Of a stretch of DNA of 42,336 nt, positions 1-9,473 are shown piece after piece; position 1 is the first letter of the stretch; the number at the start of each line of letters is the position of its first letter. The notes beneath the pieces were generated by a model. It was not told the DNA's origin. It ran no database searches and was given only the letters and a program-made list of their open reading frames with translations. A program made the translations under genes and the position numbers. Source of the DNA: a virus; IMG/VR virus record IMGVR_UViG_3300035034_001727, positions 1-42,336 of that record. One strand, given 5' to 3'.

Positions 1-1
1 A

Positions 2-286
2 GGATTTCATACAATAAAGTCAACTAAAAGTAATGTTGATACTATTGAATTTAAAGAAGTATTAGAAGTAACTAGAAATAAGTTCACTGGTGATTTATTA
101 AAATTTACACTAAATAGTGGTTCAGTTATAGAATGTACACCTGAACATTTATTTCCAATATCTAGAAATGGAGAATTAATAATAACTAAAGCATGTGATA
201 TAATTGACACTGATGAATTTTATATAGAGTCGGAGATAAATAATAAGAAAACACTGACCTCCGATGCTAATTCAATACTCAGATGA
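2..286 (+). CDS. N-terminal half of a split intein (Int-N), 5'-truncated by the window edge; host gene probably a nucleotide-sugar dehydrogenase
   Basis: The reading frame is open from base 2 to a TGA at 284-286 (94 residues visible). It has the look of a Hint domain: short beta-strand-like stretches and the block B motif CTPEHLF (Thr and His are the residues that assist the first N-S acyl shift), followed by a typical 'ITKACDIID' turn. The first intein cysteine and the N-extein lie before base 1, so the host protein is inferred from the other half at 1028-1348, which is in the same frame. The two halves are separated by a complete endonuclease gene in another frame, so the product must end here and act in trans. 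Confident about the Hint fold; the N-extein identity is inference. Confidence 0.82.
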   Translation, partial: GFHTIKSTKSNVDTIEFKEVLEVTRNKFTGDLLKFTLNSGSVIECTPEHLFPISRNGELIITKACDIIDTDEFYIESEINNKKTLTSDANSILR

Positions 287-1025
287 TAAATTAAATACAA
301 AAACTAGAATAGAATTCAATTGCGATAATTGCGGAAAAGATGATAGTAGAAATATGATATCTCACAATAACTTAAAACTAAATAATCCAGACTTTAATAT
401 AGATTATTGTAGATCATGTTGGAATTCAATTCGTCGAACCACTCCTACTGCAAAGAAAATAATGTCTATCGCTATTAATAAAATGATGGATGATGATCCA
501 GATTGGAAAGTTAGAAATTCTAAATCTAAAAAGGGAATAATAAATTTAGGTGATACTAATGGAATGAAACATGAATATGCTAAAAATAAAGTATCATCTA
601 CACGTAAAAAAATGATGACTCCTGAATTTAGAAATAAGATTAGTGAATATACTGCTAAGGCATGGGCCGATGGAAAATATGATGGGGTTAGAGTAGGTCA
701 ATCAAAATGGTTTGATTACGAACATTCAAATGGAACAGTATATAAAGTACAAGGAACATGGGAACTTGCCTTTATAAAATGGATGGATGATGAAAGTATT
801 ACATTTGATTGTCACAGAGGAAGAATACCTTATAATTTAAATGGAAAGAAGAAATCATACTATCCAGACTTTTTTGTTCATGAGTGGAATCAATATGTAG
901 ATATAAAAAACATATATCACTATAATCTTCAGATGGAAAAGTTTGAAGCTCTTAGTGAACAGGGAAATGAAATTAGAATTATATTAAAGGAAGAACTTGA
1001 ATCCTTAACAAAAATAAAACTATAA
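264..1025 (+). CDS. Vsr-like (EDxHD family) homing endonuclease lodged between the halves of a split intein
   Basis: 253 residues. The N-terminal part has a CxxC...CxxC pair (CDNCG near residue 20 and CRSCW near 49), probably a zinc finger. A basic middle section with repeated Lys/Arg patches resembles DNA-binding linkers of phage homing enzymes. The C-terminal domain (about residues 155-235) carries the pattern GTWELAF, then RIPY, YYPDFFV and VDIK, which matches the very-short-patch-repair fold nucleases first described with fractured genes and split inteins. The ATG lies inside the Int-N frame (23-base overlap) and the stop is two bases before the Int-C start, so the three genes form one transcription unit. 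It would cut intein-less copies of the dehydrogenase gene and drive homing. The family call rests on motif recognition by eye. Confidence 0.82.
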   Translation: MLIQYSDDKLNTKTRIEFNCDNCGKDDSRNMISHNNLKLNNPDFNIDYCRSCWNSIRRTTPTAKKIMSIAINKMMDDDPDWKVRNSKSKKGIINLGDTNGMKHEYAKNKVSSTRKKMMTPEFRNKISEYTAKAWADGKYDGVRVGQSKWFDYEHSNGTVYKVQGTWELAFIKWMDDESITFDCHRGRIPYNLNGKKKSYYPDFFVHEWNQYVDIKNIYHYNLQMEKFEALSEQGNEIRIILKEELESLTKIKL

Positions 1026-1027
1026 AT

Positions 1028-1348
1028 ATGAAAATACAAAAAATAGAAAAAGTACCATTTGATGATTATGTATATAATCTAGAATTAAAAACCAATAGCT
1101 CAGAAGATGATTTATTTTGGATAGAAAATAAAAGTGGAATAATTACACATAATTGTTTTCCAAAAGATATCAACGCAATCTTACATATAGCTCAAAAAAT
1201 GAATCTAGGTCTTCCTACTATTACTGGAACGTCAATTACTAATATGATTGTACGTCAAAATAAAGACTGGGAGAAAATGGAAGGAAGAGCAGTTTCAACT
1301 CGACCTGAACTTACAGATGATGTAGTTGAAGAAAATAATAAAGGATAA
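1028..1348 (+). CDS. C-terminal half of the split intein (Int-C) joined to the C-terminal end of a UDP-glucose/GDP-mannose dehydrogenase family protein
   Basis: 106 residues. Residues 1-42 are an Int-C: a beta-strand VYNLELKT (block F), then GIITHN ending in His-Asn (block G) at bases 1148-1153. The next codon, TGT at 1154, is the +1 cysteine and begins CFPKD, the active-site signature of UDP-glucose, GDP-mannose and UDP-ManNAc dehydrogenases, in which this Cys is the catalytic nucleophile. After trans-splicing with Int-N the catalytic Cys would be restored. Only 64 extein residues follow, covering the central helix ('MNLGLPTITGTSITNMIV') but not the usual C-terminal nucleotide-sugar-binding domain, so the phage enzyme is shorter than bacterial homologues. 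It has its own ATG. Which sugar is oxidised cannot be told from this piece. Confidence 0.8.
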   Translation: MKIQKIEKVPFDDYVYNLELKTNSSEDDLFWIENKSGIITHNCFPKDINAILHIAQKMNLGLPTITGTSITNMIVRQNKDWEKMEGRAVSTRPELTDDVVEENNKG

Positions 1349-1932
1349 TGTCTACAATATATACAATAGGCCTTCATGAAGAATTAGAAATTGACAGATA
1401 TAATACTGTTAAGCGTGTTCCTGGTGGATGGCTATATAGATCCTTTATAGGAACTGAAAAGGATAATTTTACTCCAGTTGGAGTTGAGTTTATTCCATAT
1501 AGTACAGAATTTGTACCAACTGCCAATCTTTCTCCTCATACTCTTGATTTAGGATCTTATGATTTTGATTCTGGATCTTTTACTGAAACTTCAACTGGTA
1601 TATTAACTGTTAATTATTCTGGAATATTTAATTTACCATTGGAATTACAAGTTGATTCAGTAACAAATGGATCAATATCAGAATGGCAATATAGAAGATT
1701 AGGAGATACAACATGGGATAATTCTCCTATTACATTATCTGTTATAGAATTAGAAGCAGGTGGAGGATCTATATCGATAGAATGTAGAAAACAAATATCT
1801 GATCATTTTGCAAATACAACAATAACATATAGTGCAGTATTCCAGCTTACTGGAGAAAATGGAATTATAGACAACTCAACAGTGTCATGTAATGTAAGTG
1901 GAACAATAGGAGAAGTAATTTTAATACCTTAA
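1348..1932 (+). CDS. Hypothetical protein, beta-rich, possible Ig/BACON-like virion protein
   Basis: 194 residues, starting in a TAATG overlap with the dehydrogenase gene. The first ~50 residues contain KRVPGGWLYR and FIPYS, a pattern seen in short phage proteins of unknown role. From about residue 65 to the end the sequence alternates hydrophobic and small polar residues (FDSGSFTETSTGILTVNY, then 'ELEAGGGSISIECRK'), typical of an all-beta immunoglobulin-like domain. There is no signal peptide or membrane segment. A structural or adhesion role is a guess from composition only; its position after a sugar dehydrogenase gives no clear hint. Confidence 0.6.
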   Translation: MSTIYTIGLHEELEIDRYNTVKRVPGGWLYRSFIGTEKDNFTPVGVEFIPYSTEFVPTANLSPHTLDLGSYDFDSGSFTETSTGILTVNYSGIFNLPLELQVDSVTNGSISEWQYRRLGDTTWDNSPITLSVIELEAGGGSISIECRKQISDHFANTTITYSAVFQLTGENGIIDNSTVSCNVSGTIGEVILIP

Positions 1933-1955
1933 AGTAAAAAATAAAACAATATAAA

Positions 1956-2696
1956 ATGTACACACAAGACGAACTAAAGGGAATGCTTTTCTTTGATTTA
2001 GAAACAGCATCAGAATACAAAAACTTAGAAGCTTTAGAATCAGCTAATCCTAGAATGGGAAAGCTATGGGCAAAGAGATGTGAATATCTAAGAAGTAGAT
2101 GGCCAGAAGATAATGGAGAAAAATCAGATGCTGAATTATATGATGATAAAGCAGCACTTGTTCCTGAATTTAACAGAATAGTATGTGCTTCATTTGGAAG
2201 AATAACATGGGATGGACTCACACCGTCTATGATTATAAAATCATATTATGGAAATGATGAAAGGGAAATACTCGATGGTATTGAAAACGTAGCTATTAAG
2301 TTTAATAAATTCAAAATGACTGGTCATAATGTCAAGAGATTTGATGTTCCAGTTATGTGTAAGAGATTATTAATAAATGGATATAAGCTTCCTGAATATT
2401 TACAGGTTCATAATAAGAAACCATGGGAAATGCCATTCATCGATACTTCAGACAATTGGAGCTTTGGAGCATGGCAGGAGGGTTTTGCTTCACTTGAATT
2501 AATAATGACTGCTCTTGGATTAGATTCTCCAAAGGATGATATTAGAGGAGAAGAAGTTAGTGGAGTATTCTGGAAAAACCAAGAATATGCAAGAATTGCA
2601 AAGTATTGCGAAAGAGATGTGTATGCATTAGCAGAAGCATTATTAAAAATGTCAGGACTCAATCAACTAGATGGATTTGAGAGTCAAATCGATTAA
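1956..2696 (+). CDS. DnaQ-like 3'-5' exonuclease related to the exonuclease domain of family B polymerases
   Basis: 246 residues with the three RNase H-fold exonuclease motifs in order: FFDLET near residue 11 (ExoI, Asp and Glu metal ligands), GHNVKRFDVP near 124 (ExoII) and YCERDVYA near 221 (ExoIII, Tyr and Asp). It lacks any polymerase domain. It would remove nucleotides from 3' ends of single-stranded DNA, for proofreading or recombination end processing. Its stop overlaps the start of the next gene, a RecB/Cas4-like nuclease, so the two are co-translated and may work on the same substrate. No strong promoter was seen directly upstream; it may be read with the genes before it. Confidence 0.82.
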   Translation: MYTQDELKGMLFFDLETASEYKNLEALESANPRMGKLWAKRCEYLRSRWPEDNGEKSDAELYDDKAALVPEFNRIVCASFGRITWDGLTPSMIIKSYYGNDEREILDGIENVAIKFNKFKMTGHNVKRFDVPVMCKRLLINGYKLPEYLQVHNKKPWEMPFIDTSDNWSFGAWQEGFASLELIMTALGLDSPKDDIRGEEVSGVFWKNQEYARIAKYCERDVYALAEALLKMSGLNQLDGFESQID

Positions 2697-3496
2697 TGTT
2701 AGATAAGTTAGAATATTTTAAGGATCCAAATTTTAAATTTGATCCAGAAGCGCACCAATATACTTATATAAATCCTGAAACCGGAAAGCCGGTTCAATTA
2801 TTTGAATCGGTTTCCGGTTTTATTAGTCAGTTTAAAAAACCCTTTGATTCTTATAGAATCGCTGGATATGTTGCTAAATCTAGAAAGACAACAAGAGAAG
2901 CTATTCTTGAAGAATGGGCCATTACTGCAAAGGAAGGAACGGACCTTGGTACTTTTGTCCATGAATGGATTGAAGACTATTATAATGGTAAAAACCCAGA
3001 GGAACCTACATTAGATTTAATGGAATCAGTAGGTGGACATGATCCAATGGGAACGTGGGAAGAACGTATATATGACAGAGTTCAAAAGTTCAAAAGGGTA
3101 TATGAAGAACGCTTACATTCATTAGAAGCAAAACATCAAGAACTTAGAATATTTTCAAGAAAATGGGGAATTGCTGGTACACTTGACGTTCTATTTTACA
3201 TGAACGGTAAATTCTATGTAGGAGACTGGAAAACAAATAAAAAATTTACAGATGATGATCATAAAGATGGTCGCCGTCAGAAACTATTATATCCATTTGA
3301 AGATCTATGGGATAATAATCTAAATGGATATTCAATTCAAATCAGTATGTATAGATTAATGTTAGAAGAACAGGGTTTTGAAACTGAAGGTGGATTTCTA
3401 GTATGGGTTGGTCCAGATAAACCAAAACTATACAAAACTTTAGATTTGAGAGATAGACTTCGAGAATTTCTTGAGAAAAATAATTTCGTATTATAA
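2696..3496 (+). CDS. PD-(D/E)XK nuclease, RecB/Cas4-like
   Basis: 266 residues. GTFVHEWIE near residue 83 gives the His/Glu of motif I, GTLDVLF near 160 provides the Asp, VGDWKTNKK near 178 the D-x-K core, and YSIQISMYRLML near 214 the Q-x3-Y motif of RecB-family nucleases. The start ATG overlaps the stop of the DnaQ-like gene (TAATG-type overlap). The enzyme would cut or resect DNA ends. The gene contains a very stable internal hairpin (see the entry at 2777-2821). It is followed by the groEL promoter. Confidence 0.8.
   Translation: MLDKLEYFKDPNFKFDPEAHQYTYINPETGKPVQLFESVSGFISQFKKPFDSYRIAGYVAKSRKTTREAILEEWAITAKEGTDLGTFVHEWIEDYYNGKNPEEPTLDLMESVGGHDPMGTWEERIYDRVQKFKRVYEERLHSLEAKHQELRIFSRKWGIAGTLDVLFYMNGKFYVGDWKTNKKFTDDDHKDGRRQKLLYPFEDLWDNNLNGYSIQISMYRLMLEEQGFETEGGFLVWVGPDKPKLYKTLDLRDRLREFLEKNNFVL
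2777..2821. repeat. Long inverted repeat (about 20-bp stem) inside the RecB-like nuclease gene
   Basis: Bases 2778-2787 (AAACCGGAAA) pair perfectly with 2811-2820, and 2789-2797 (CCGGTTCAA) pair with 2802-2810 with one G-U pair. One bulged G (2788) interrupts the stem and the loop is four bases (TTAT). The region is more GC-rich than its surroundings. It codes for ordinary residues of the nuclease, so it is not a terminator, and no T-run follows. Confidence 0.75.
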
Positions 3497-3523
3497 AACT
3501 TTTATCTAATGTACTTGTATAAT
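3495..3523 (+). promoter_or_regulatory. Early/middle-type promoter for groEL
   Basis: AAAACT at 3495-3500 and TATAAT at 3518-3523 with 17 bases between. The same pair occurs before seven other plus-strand genes in this window. The -10 element ends 19 bases before the groEL ATG. Confidence 0.65.
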
Positions 3524-3530
3524 AAACTAA

Positions 3531-5144
<1,614 letters not shown>

Positions 5145-5169
5145 CTTACTTCTTTACCTTTTCTCAACC

Positions 5170-5199
5170 AAAAGCTCTCTTAACGAGGGCTTTTGTGTT
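5170..5199 (+). terminator. Terminator after groEL
   Basis: AAAAGCTCTC at 5170-5179 pairs with GAGGGCTTTT at 5185-5194 (one G-U pair), loop TTAAC, followed by TTTT-rich sequence. It separates groEL from the probably late gene that follows. Confidence 0.8.
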
Positions 5200-5200
5200 T

Positions 5201-5218
5201 AAATAAATAAGAATAAAA
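5201..5218 (+). promoter_or_regulatory. Putative late-type promoter element
   Basis: AAATAAATAAGAATAAAA lies directly before the GTG start of the 1399-residue protein gene and matches the (G)ATAAATAATAAAA element found upstream of tail sheath and tail tube. Here the spacing to the start codon is about 10 bases shorter than at the other sites. Confidence 0.45.
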
Positions 5219-8200
5219 GTGGCATCATCATTAGACCAATTAATAAATGAAATCGCAACAATCACTGGATTACCAGTAGAGGAAATTAATAATAATTTTA
5301 CACAAAAACAATTAGAGCACCTGCTTGAAGTTTCAAAGTGTGAAGGTGAATCATCCGTTGCACCAATTGTAACTAACTTAGAAGATATATCATGCAGTGA
5401 CCAAGGAGCTCCTGCTGATAATATAGATCCATCTCCAATCACAATCAAAGATAATAAGAAGGAGATTTTTAATGGCGAAGATTGTCTTGAATCAGTAGAA
5501 GAAGTTAACGCGGAAGTAAAAGAAAAACTAGACAAACATTCTGAATATAATATTATAGTAAATCGTTTATATGAGCTACAAGACACACTAGCTCCATTAA
5601 AATATTATTATGAAGAACGTGCAAATAGAATGGCAATAATTATTGGTGAATTTGCTCCTATTCTAGCTGAACAGAAAAGACTTAGAGATAACATTGACTA
5701 TCATAGAAATAACCTTATTCCAAAACAACAGAGAAGAATAAGTTACCAACAGAACCTAGATAATCCTAATTCAGATATAATAGAAGCTGCTGAAAATGAA
5801 ATAATAAGACTTCAGGGAATAATAAATGCAAATGAAATTAAATTTAATAAACAGGAGAATTTAAGAAGAGGAGCTGAAACCAAATATCCAATGATGACAA
5901 ATGGTATAATTAACGGATATGCTAGTGTTGCAGATAATGCAAGTTCAACTAGGCGTCTTGAATTGGTACGTGAGATTAAAAACACATTATCAAACAGCAC
6001 AATAAATTCAATTAATACTGGTCTAGAAAGATATTCTGAGTATATATCACTAGATGTTAAATCTCCAGTTGGAGACTTTACTGATGTTATATCAAACCCA
6101 CTAGTCGGATTTGATATTAAATATCAAGAATTATTCTCGATTTCACTTGATAAGGAAAACTTTAACGTAAACACTGGAGAAAAGTCAATATATAAAGAGG
6201 ATTTTATGATTAAAGATAATCATCTTCTACTTAAAAATTCATTTTTTAACGATGGACCTGGTTATGAAATACGAAATATACCTGCAAATGAAGACTTTAA
6301 TTCACGAGGAAGTTTATATACACGATATTATAATTTATTTGAAGATCCAGTTAATAACTTTTTTACATTAGAAGAGCGAGGATTAACATCTGATATTATA
6401 CATCTTGATCCAAGATTAGAAGACCAAGATTTACAAACTAAAAAAGAAAACGGAACTGAATATTTTATTAGTAATTTAGATAGGCTTCAAGATTTTTATC
6501 AGGAATTTGATGAAAACTACAAAGCTAGACGCAAACAAATTAGAGAGCAGATAATTGAATCTGAACTATCATCAGTTAAATCTCAAATCGAACTGGTCGC
6601 AAGACAAGACGTAGAAATATTATTGTCTATTGGAAGAATTAATTTATTTAATCAATCTGGAACTGCTCAAGTTACTAATCCAGATGGCAGTACTAAAACG
6701 GTTGGAACCGGAATGTATGATGGATCACAAACCGTAATTGAAGCAGTTAATAACGCTAATATAATATTCACTCAAAGAATTGCTGATTTAGAAGATGAAA
6801 TTAGTAGAATAGAAGAAATATTAGAAGATGTTCCAACTGCAGAAAAAATAAAAACATCACTAAAGGAAAAGAATGAAAAATGTTTTGGTAATATGGAAGC
6901 TCAAATTGAGAATCCAGGAACCGCTGCAGGAATTTCAGGACCAGATGAAGAGGATCCATGTGCAGACGTAAAATCAGTCTTAGGAAGTGATCCGTTTTTT
7001 GAAAGTATAGATGGAATTGATACATCACTTCCTAATTTTAGTCAGCTATGTTATTGGAAGGAATTTGCAAAATTAGCAACAGTCCAAGGATTATTTCCAA
7101 TTCCTGAAAATTCTAGCACATTTAGATATTGGCCAGTTGGATTAATAATACCTACTCCTGCTAAATTAATTAAAATACCTTTACCTCAAGTATGGGTTCC
7201 ATTAGTTGCAATATCTACTCCACTTGGAGTGTTAGTTACATTTTTAAATGTGAACGGGATATTTATATCTCCAGTCGTATTTTTTCTGTCAGCTTCTGGA
7301 TATAAACAACATTTGATTACAGTTAGAGGATCTTCTGAGAAATTCGGATCTGATTCTGAAGATGAACTTATAAAACCAATTATTAAAATTCCGTTGTCAG
7401 TCCAGTCTAAATTAGATATCTCTAAGGTTCCAACTCTCGAACCAGATGAATTATTAACTGAAAAAGAAAAAGAAAGAATAGGAATATTAGAACAAAAATT
7501 AAATGAGGCAAGAGCATCAGGAGATTCTGTTAGAATATATAAAGCAGAAAAAGAAATAGAGAATATCAAAAAACAAGCAGTTGATAAAGCAAAACCCGAG
7601 TCTACTAAAATGGAAGAAGCTGCAGATAAGGGAGAGAAATTAGAAGAGATGATTGATAATATCAAGAAGAAAATATTCAAAACAATGGATGATCTTGGTA
7701 AACCAGTAGTTACTAGAATTAATAAACTAAAAGAGAGATCATTTAAAAGAAGAGAAGAACTTAAAGCTGCAAAATTAAAAGCCATGGAAAATGGTGAAAC
7801 TTCTAAAGTTAAAGAAATAAATGAAAAGCTTAAATCTGATGGATTAAATATTGACGATAAAGTAAATGCATATATTGAAGATTTACTTGATTACTTTGAT
7901 AAAATAACATTTCCTAAGGTTATACTTCCAAAGGAGCCTGATAAACTTAATCCTAATCAAGAGACAACAGATGCAGCACAGAATAAAGCTGATGAAATGG
8001 CAAGTAGTAACGAAAAGGAATTCGTATCAAATCAAGCAGCAACTGTTAAAAACATGTTCAGTGTTAGTATTGCAAAATATAAACAAGATATTGAATCTGC
8101 AATAGGATCTATAACTATAAATATAAATGAAGATATAGATAAAATAAGAGAGTTGATGAAGACTGCAATAGATAAAGTTGCAGATAAAACAAAAGGAAAA

Positions 8201-9418
8201 GGATCTATGCCTGTTGATTCTGGATCCGCTACTAATAAGCTCAGAGATGCAAATGATGAAGTAGAAGCATCAAAATCTAAAAGTGAAGAGGAACAAGCTA
8301 AAGCAAAAGAGAAACTTGATAAGACACAAGGATCACTATCAAAAGCAATGGAATCTGATAGAGTTAAACAAACACTATCACTTACCCCAGCTATAATATC
8401 ATCGTTAGCAGGTGTGAGTATATCAATAGATCCATTTGCTAAATGTTGTCCTAAACCTCCATTTTCAATTGGATTTCCATTTCCACCACTAGTAGATGTA
8501 GCAATATCACAGGGAGTAGGATTAGTTAAAGATATAATCGACAATATGTCAGAGGCTGAGCTAAAATCAATGTTTGGAGGAAAGACTAATATTTCATCTA
8601 GGGATATGCGACTTGGACTATTAAATATTGTCAAAATAGCAATACCAACATCTTTATCTATTCCTAAACCAGAATTAAATTTACAAGCAGGGACTGATAT
8701 GTTTAGTGGAATACTCGGATCATTATCGATGCCACAGGCTAGTTTTCCTCAAATTTTAGCAAAACAGCAACTTAATAGACAAACATCAATTAATTCATCA
8801 ATTGTGAAACCTATTATTAAATCTGCTATTCAAGAATATTTAAATGATAATTTACTGTCTAAAAATGCTCAAACCCTAGATACAGATTTTATATATGCTA
8901 ATCCAAATGATATAAAATCGTTTATGAAAAAATTCATAGACTCGATGACTGACAAATTAGAAGACGCATTGAAACCATACTATGCAATTATAAATGCTCC
9001 GCATATTAAATCTGGAAAGGGATTAGATTTAAATGTTCTAGAAAGTACAGTATTTAATTTTCCACCATATGGTAAAGTTGCAGAAGCCCTATTCATAGCA
9101 AAAGGACAATTAAAGTTCTCAATGCCTAAATCTGAATCTCAATTCGTAATAAACGAACAAGCAGTACAGACAGCGTCTAGTATATTGAAAACTGCACTTT
9201 CTCCGGTCGTTAATAATCCAATCGCTGGACTATTAGTAGCAGGAGCCGGGGTAGCTGGCGTATCAGATTCGATTAAAGGAATTCATCCAATTTTAAGTGC
9301 AGATGATATCCCACCATGGGAAAGACTAACTGCTAAAAATATACTACTTCTTGTGTTCTTAGATGAGTTTATTAAGACAGGAGCAGATCAAGTAGGCTTT
9401 TTTAGATCTTATTTGTAA
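5219..9418 (+). CDS. Very large unknown protein, probably a virion structural component
   Basis: 1399 residues beginning at GTG; no ATG is available near the start. The N-terminal ~120 residues are acidic. Long Lys/Glu-rich helices that look like coiled coil occur around residues 95-170, 430-560, 745-900 and 990-1060. Between them lie hydrophobic, Pro-rich sections: one near 645-710 (PLPQVWVPLVAISTPLG, then VFFLSASGYK) and one near 1065-1110 (KCCPKPPFSIGFPFPPLVDV). No signal peptide or catalytic motif was recognised. The late-type element upstream and the size suggest a virion protein such as a baseplate, neck or internal component; it is not clearly a tape measure. It stands between groEL and the S1-like gene. 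Confidence 0.72.
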   Translation: MASSLDQLINEIATITGLPVEEINNNFTQKQLEHLLEVSKCEGESSVAPIVTNLEDISCSDQGAPADNIDPSPITIKDNKKEIFNGEDCLESVEEVNAEVKEKLDKHSEYNIIVNRLYELQDTLAPLKYYYEERANRMAIIIGEFAPILAEQKRLRDNIDYHRNNLIPKQQRRISYQQNLDNPNSDIIEAAENEIIRLQGIINANEIKFNKQENLRRGAETKYPMMTNGIINGYASVADNASSTRRLELVREIKNTLSNSTINSINTGLERYSEYISLDVKSPVGDFTDVISNPLVGFDIKYQELFSISLDKENFNVNTGEKSIYKEDFMIKDNHLLLKNSFFNDGPGYEIRNIPANEDFNSRGSLYTRYYNLFEDPVNNFFTLEERGLTSDIIHLDPRLEDQDLQTKKENGTEYFISNLDRLQDFYQEFDENYKARRKQIREQIIESELSSVKSQIELVARQDVEILLSIGRINLFNQSGTAQVTNPDGSTKTVGTGMYDGSQTVIEAVNNANIIFTQRIADLEDEISRIEEILEDVPTAEKIKTSLKEKNEKCFGNMEAQIENPGTAAGISGPDEEDPCADVKSVLGSDPFFESIDGIDTSLPNFSQLCYWKEFAKLATVQGLFPIPENSSTFRYWPVGLIIPTPAKLIKIPLPQVWVPLVAISTPLGVLVTFLNVNGIFISPVVFFLSASGYKQHLITVRGSSEKFGSDSEDELIKPIIKIPLSVQSKLDISKVPTLEPDELLTEKEKERIGILEQKLNEARASGDSVRIYKAEKEIENIKKQAVDKAKPESTKMEEAADKGEKLEEMIDNIKKKIFKTMDDLGKPVVTRINKLKERSFKRREELKAAKLKAMENGETSKVKEINEKLKSDGLNIDDKVNAYIEDLLDYFDKITFPKVILPKEPDKLNPNQETTDAAQNKADEMASSNEKEFVSNQAATVKNMFSVSIAKYKQDIESAIGSITININEDIDKIRELMKTAIDKVADKTKGKGSMPVDSGSATNKLRDANDEVEASKSKSEEEQAKAKEKLDKTQGSLSKAMESDRVKQTLSLTPAIISSLAGVSISIDPFAKCCPKPPFSIGFPFPPLVDVAISQGVGLVKDIIDNMSEAELKSMFGGKTNISSRDMRLGLLNIVKIAIPTSLSIPKPELNLQAGTDMFSGILGSLSMPQASFPQILAKQQLNRQTSINSSIVKPIIKSAIQEYLNDNLLSKNAQTLDTDFIYANPNDIKSFMKKFIDSMTDKLEDALKPYYAIINAPHIKSGKGLDLNVLESTVFNFPPYGKVAEALFIAKGQLKFSMPKSESQFVINEQAVQTASSILKTALSPVVNNPIAGLLVAGAGVAGVSDSIKGIHPILSADDIPPWERLTAKNILLLVFLDEFIKTGADQVGFFRSYL

Positions 9419-9424
9419 AATTAG

Positions 9425-9453
9425 AAAACTAAAGAATTTAGCCGTAGTATAAT
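9425..9453 (+). promoter_or_regulatory. Early/middle-type promoter for the S1-like gene
   Basis: AAAACT at 9425-9430 and TATAAT at 9448-9453, 17 bases apart, ending 20 bases before the ATG. Confidence 0.65.
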
Positions 9454-9473
9454 CTTATATAAAAAATAATAAT

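Noticed and set aside
7186-7785. Minus-strand open frame of 199 codons opposite the 1399-residue gene
   Set aside because: It mirrors a coding strand rich in Lys/Glu codons, has Ser/Leu/Phe-rich composition typical of antisense frames, and has no leader or promoter.
8032-8634. Minus-strand open frame of 200 codons
   Set aside because: Same antisense composition (Ser/Asp/Ile runs) opposite an intact conserved-looking frame.
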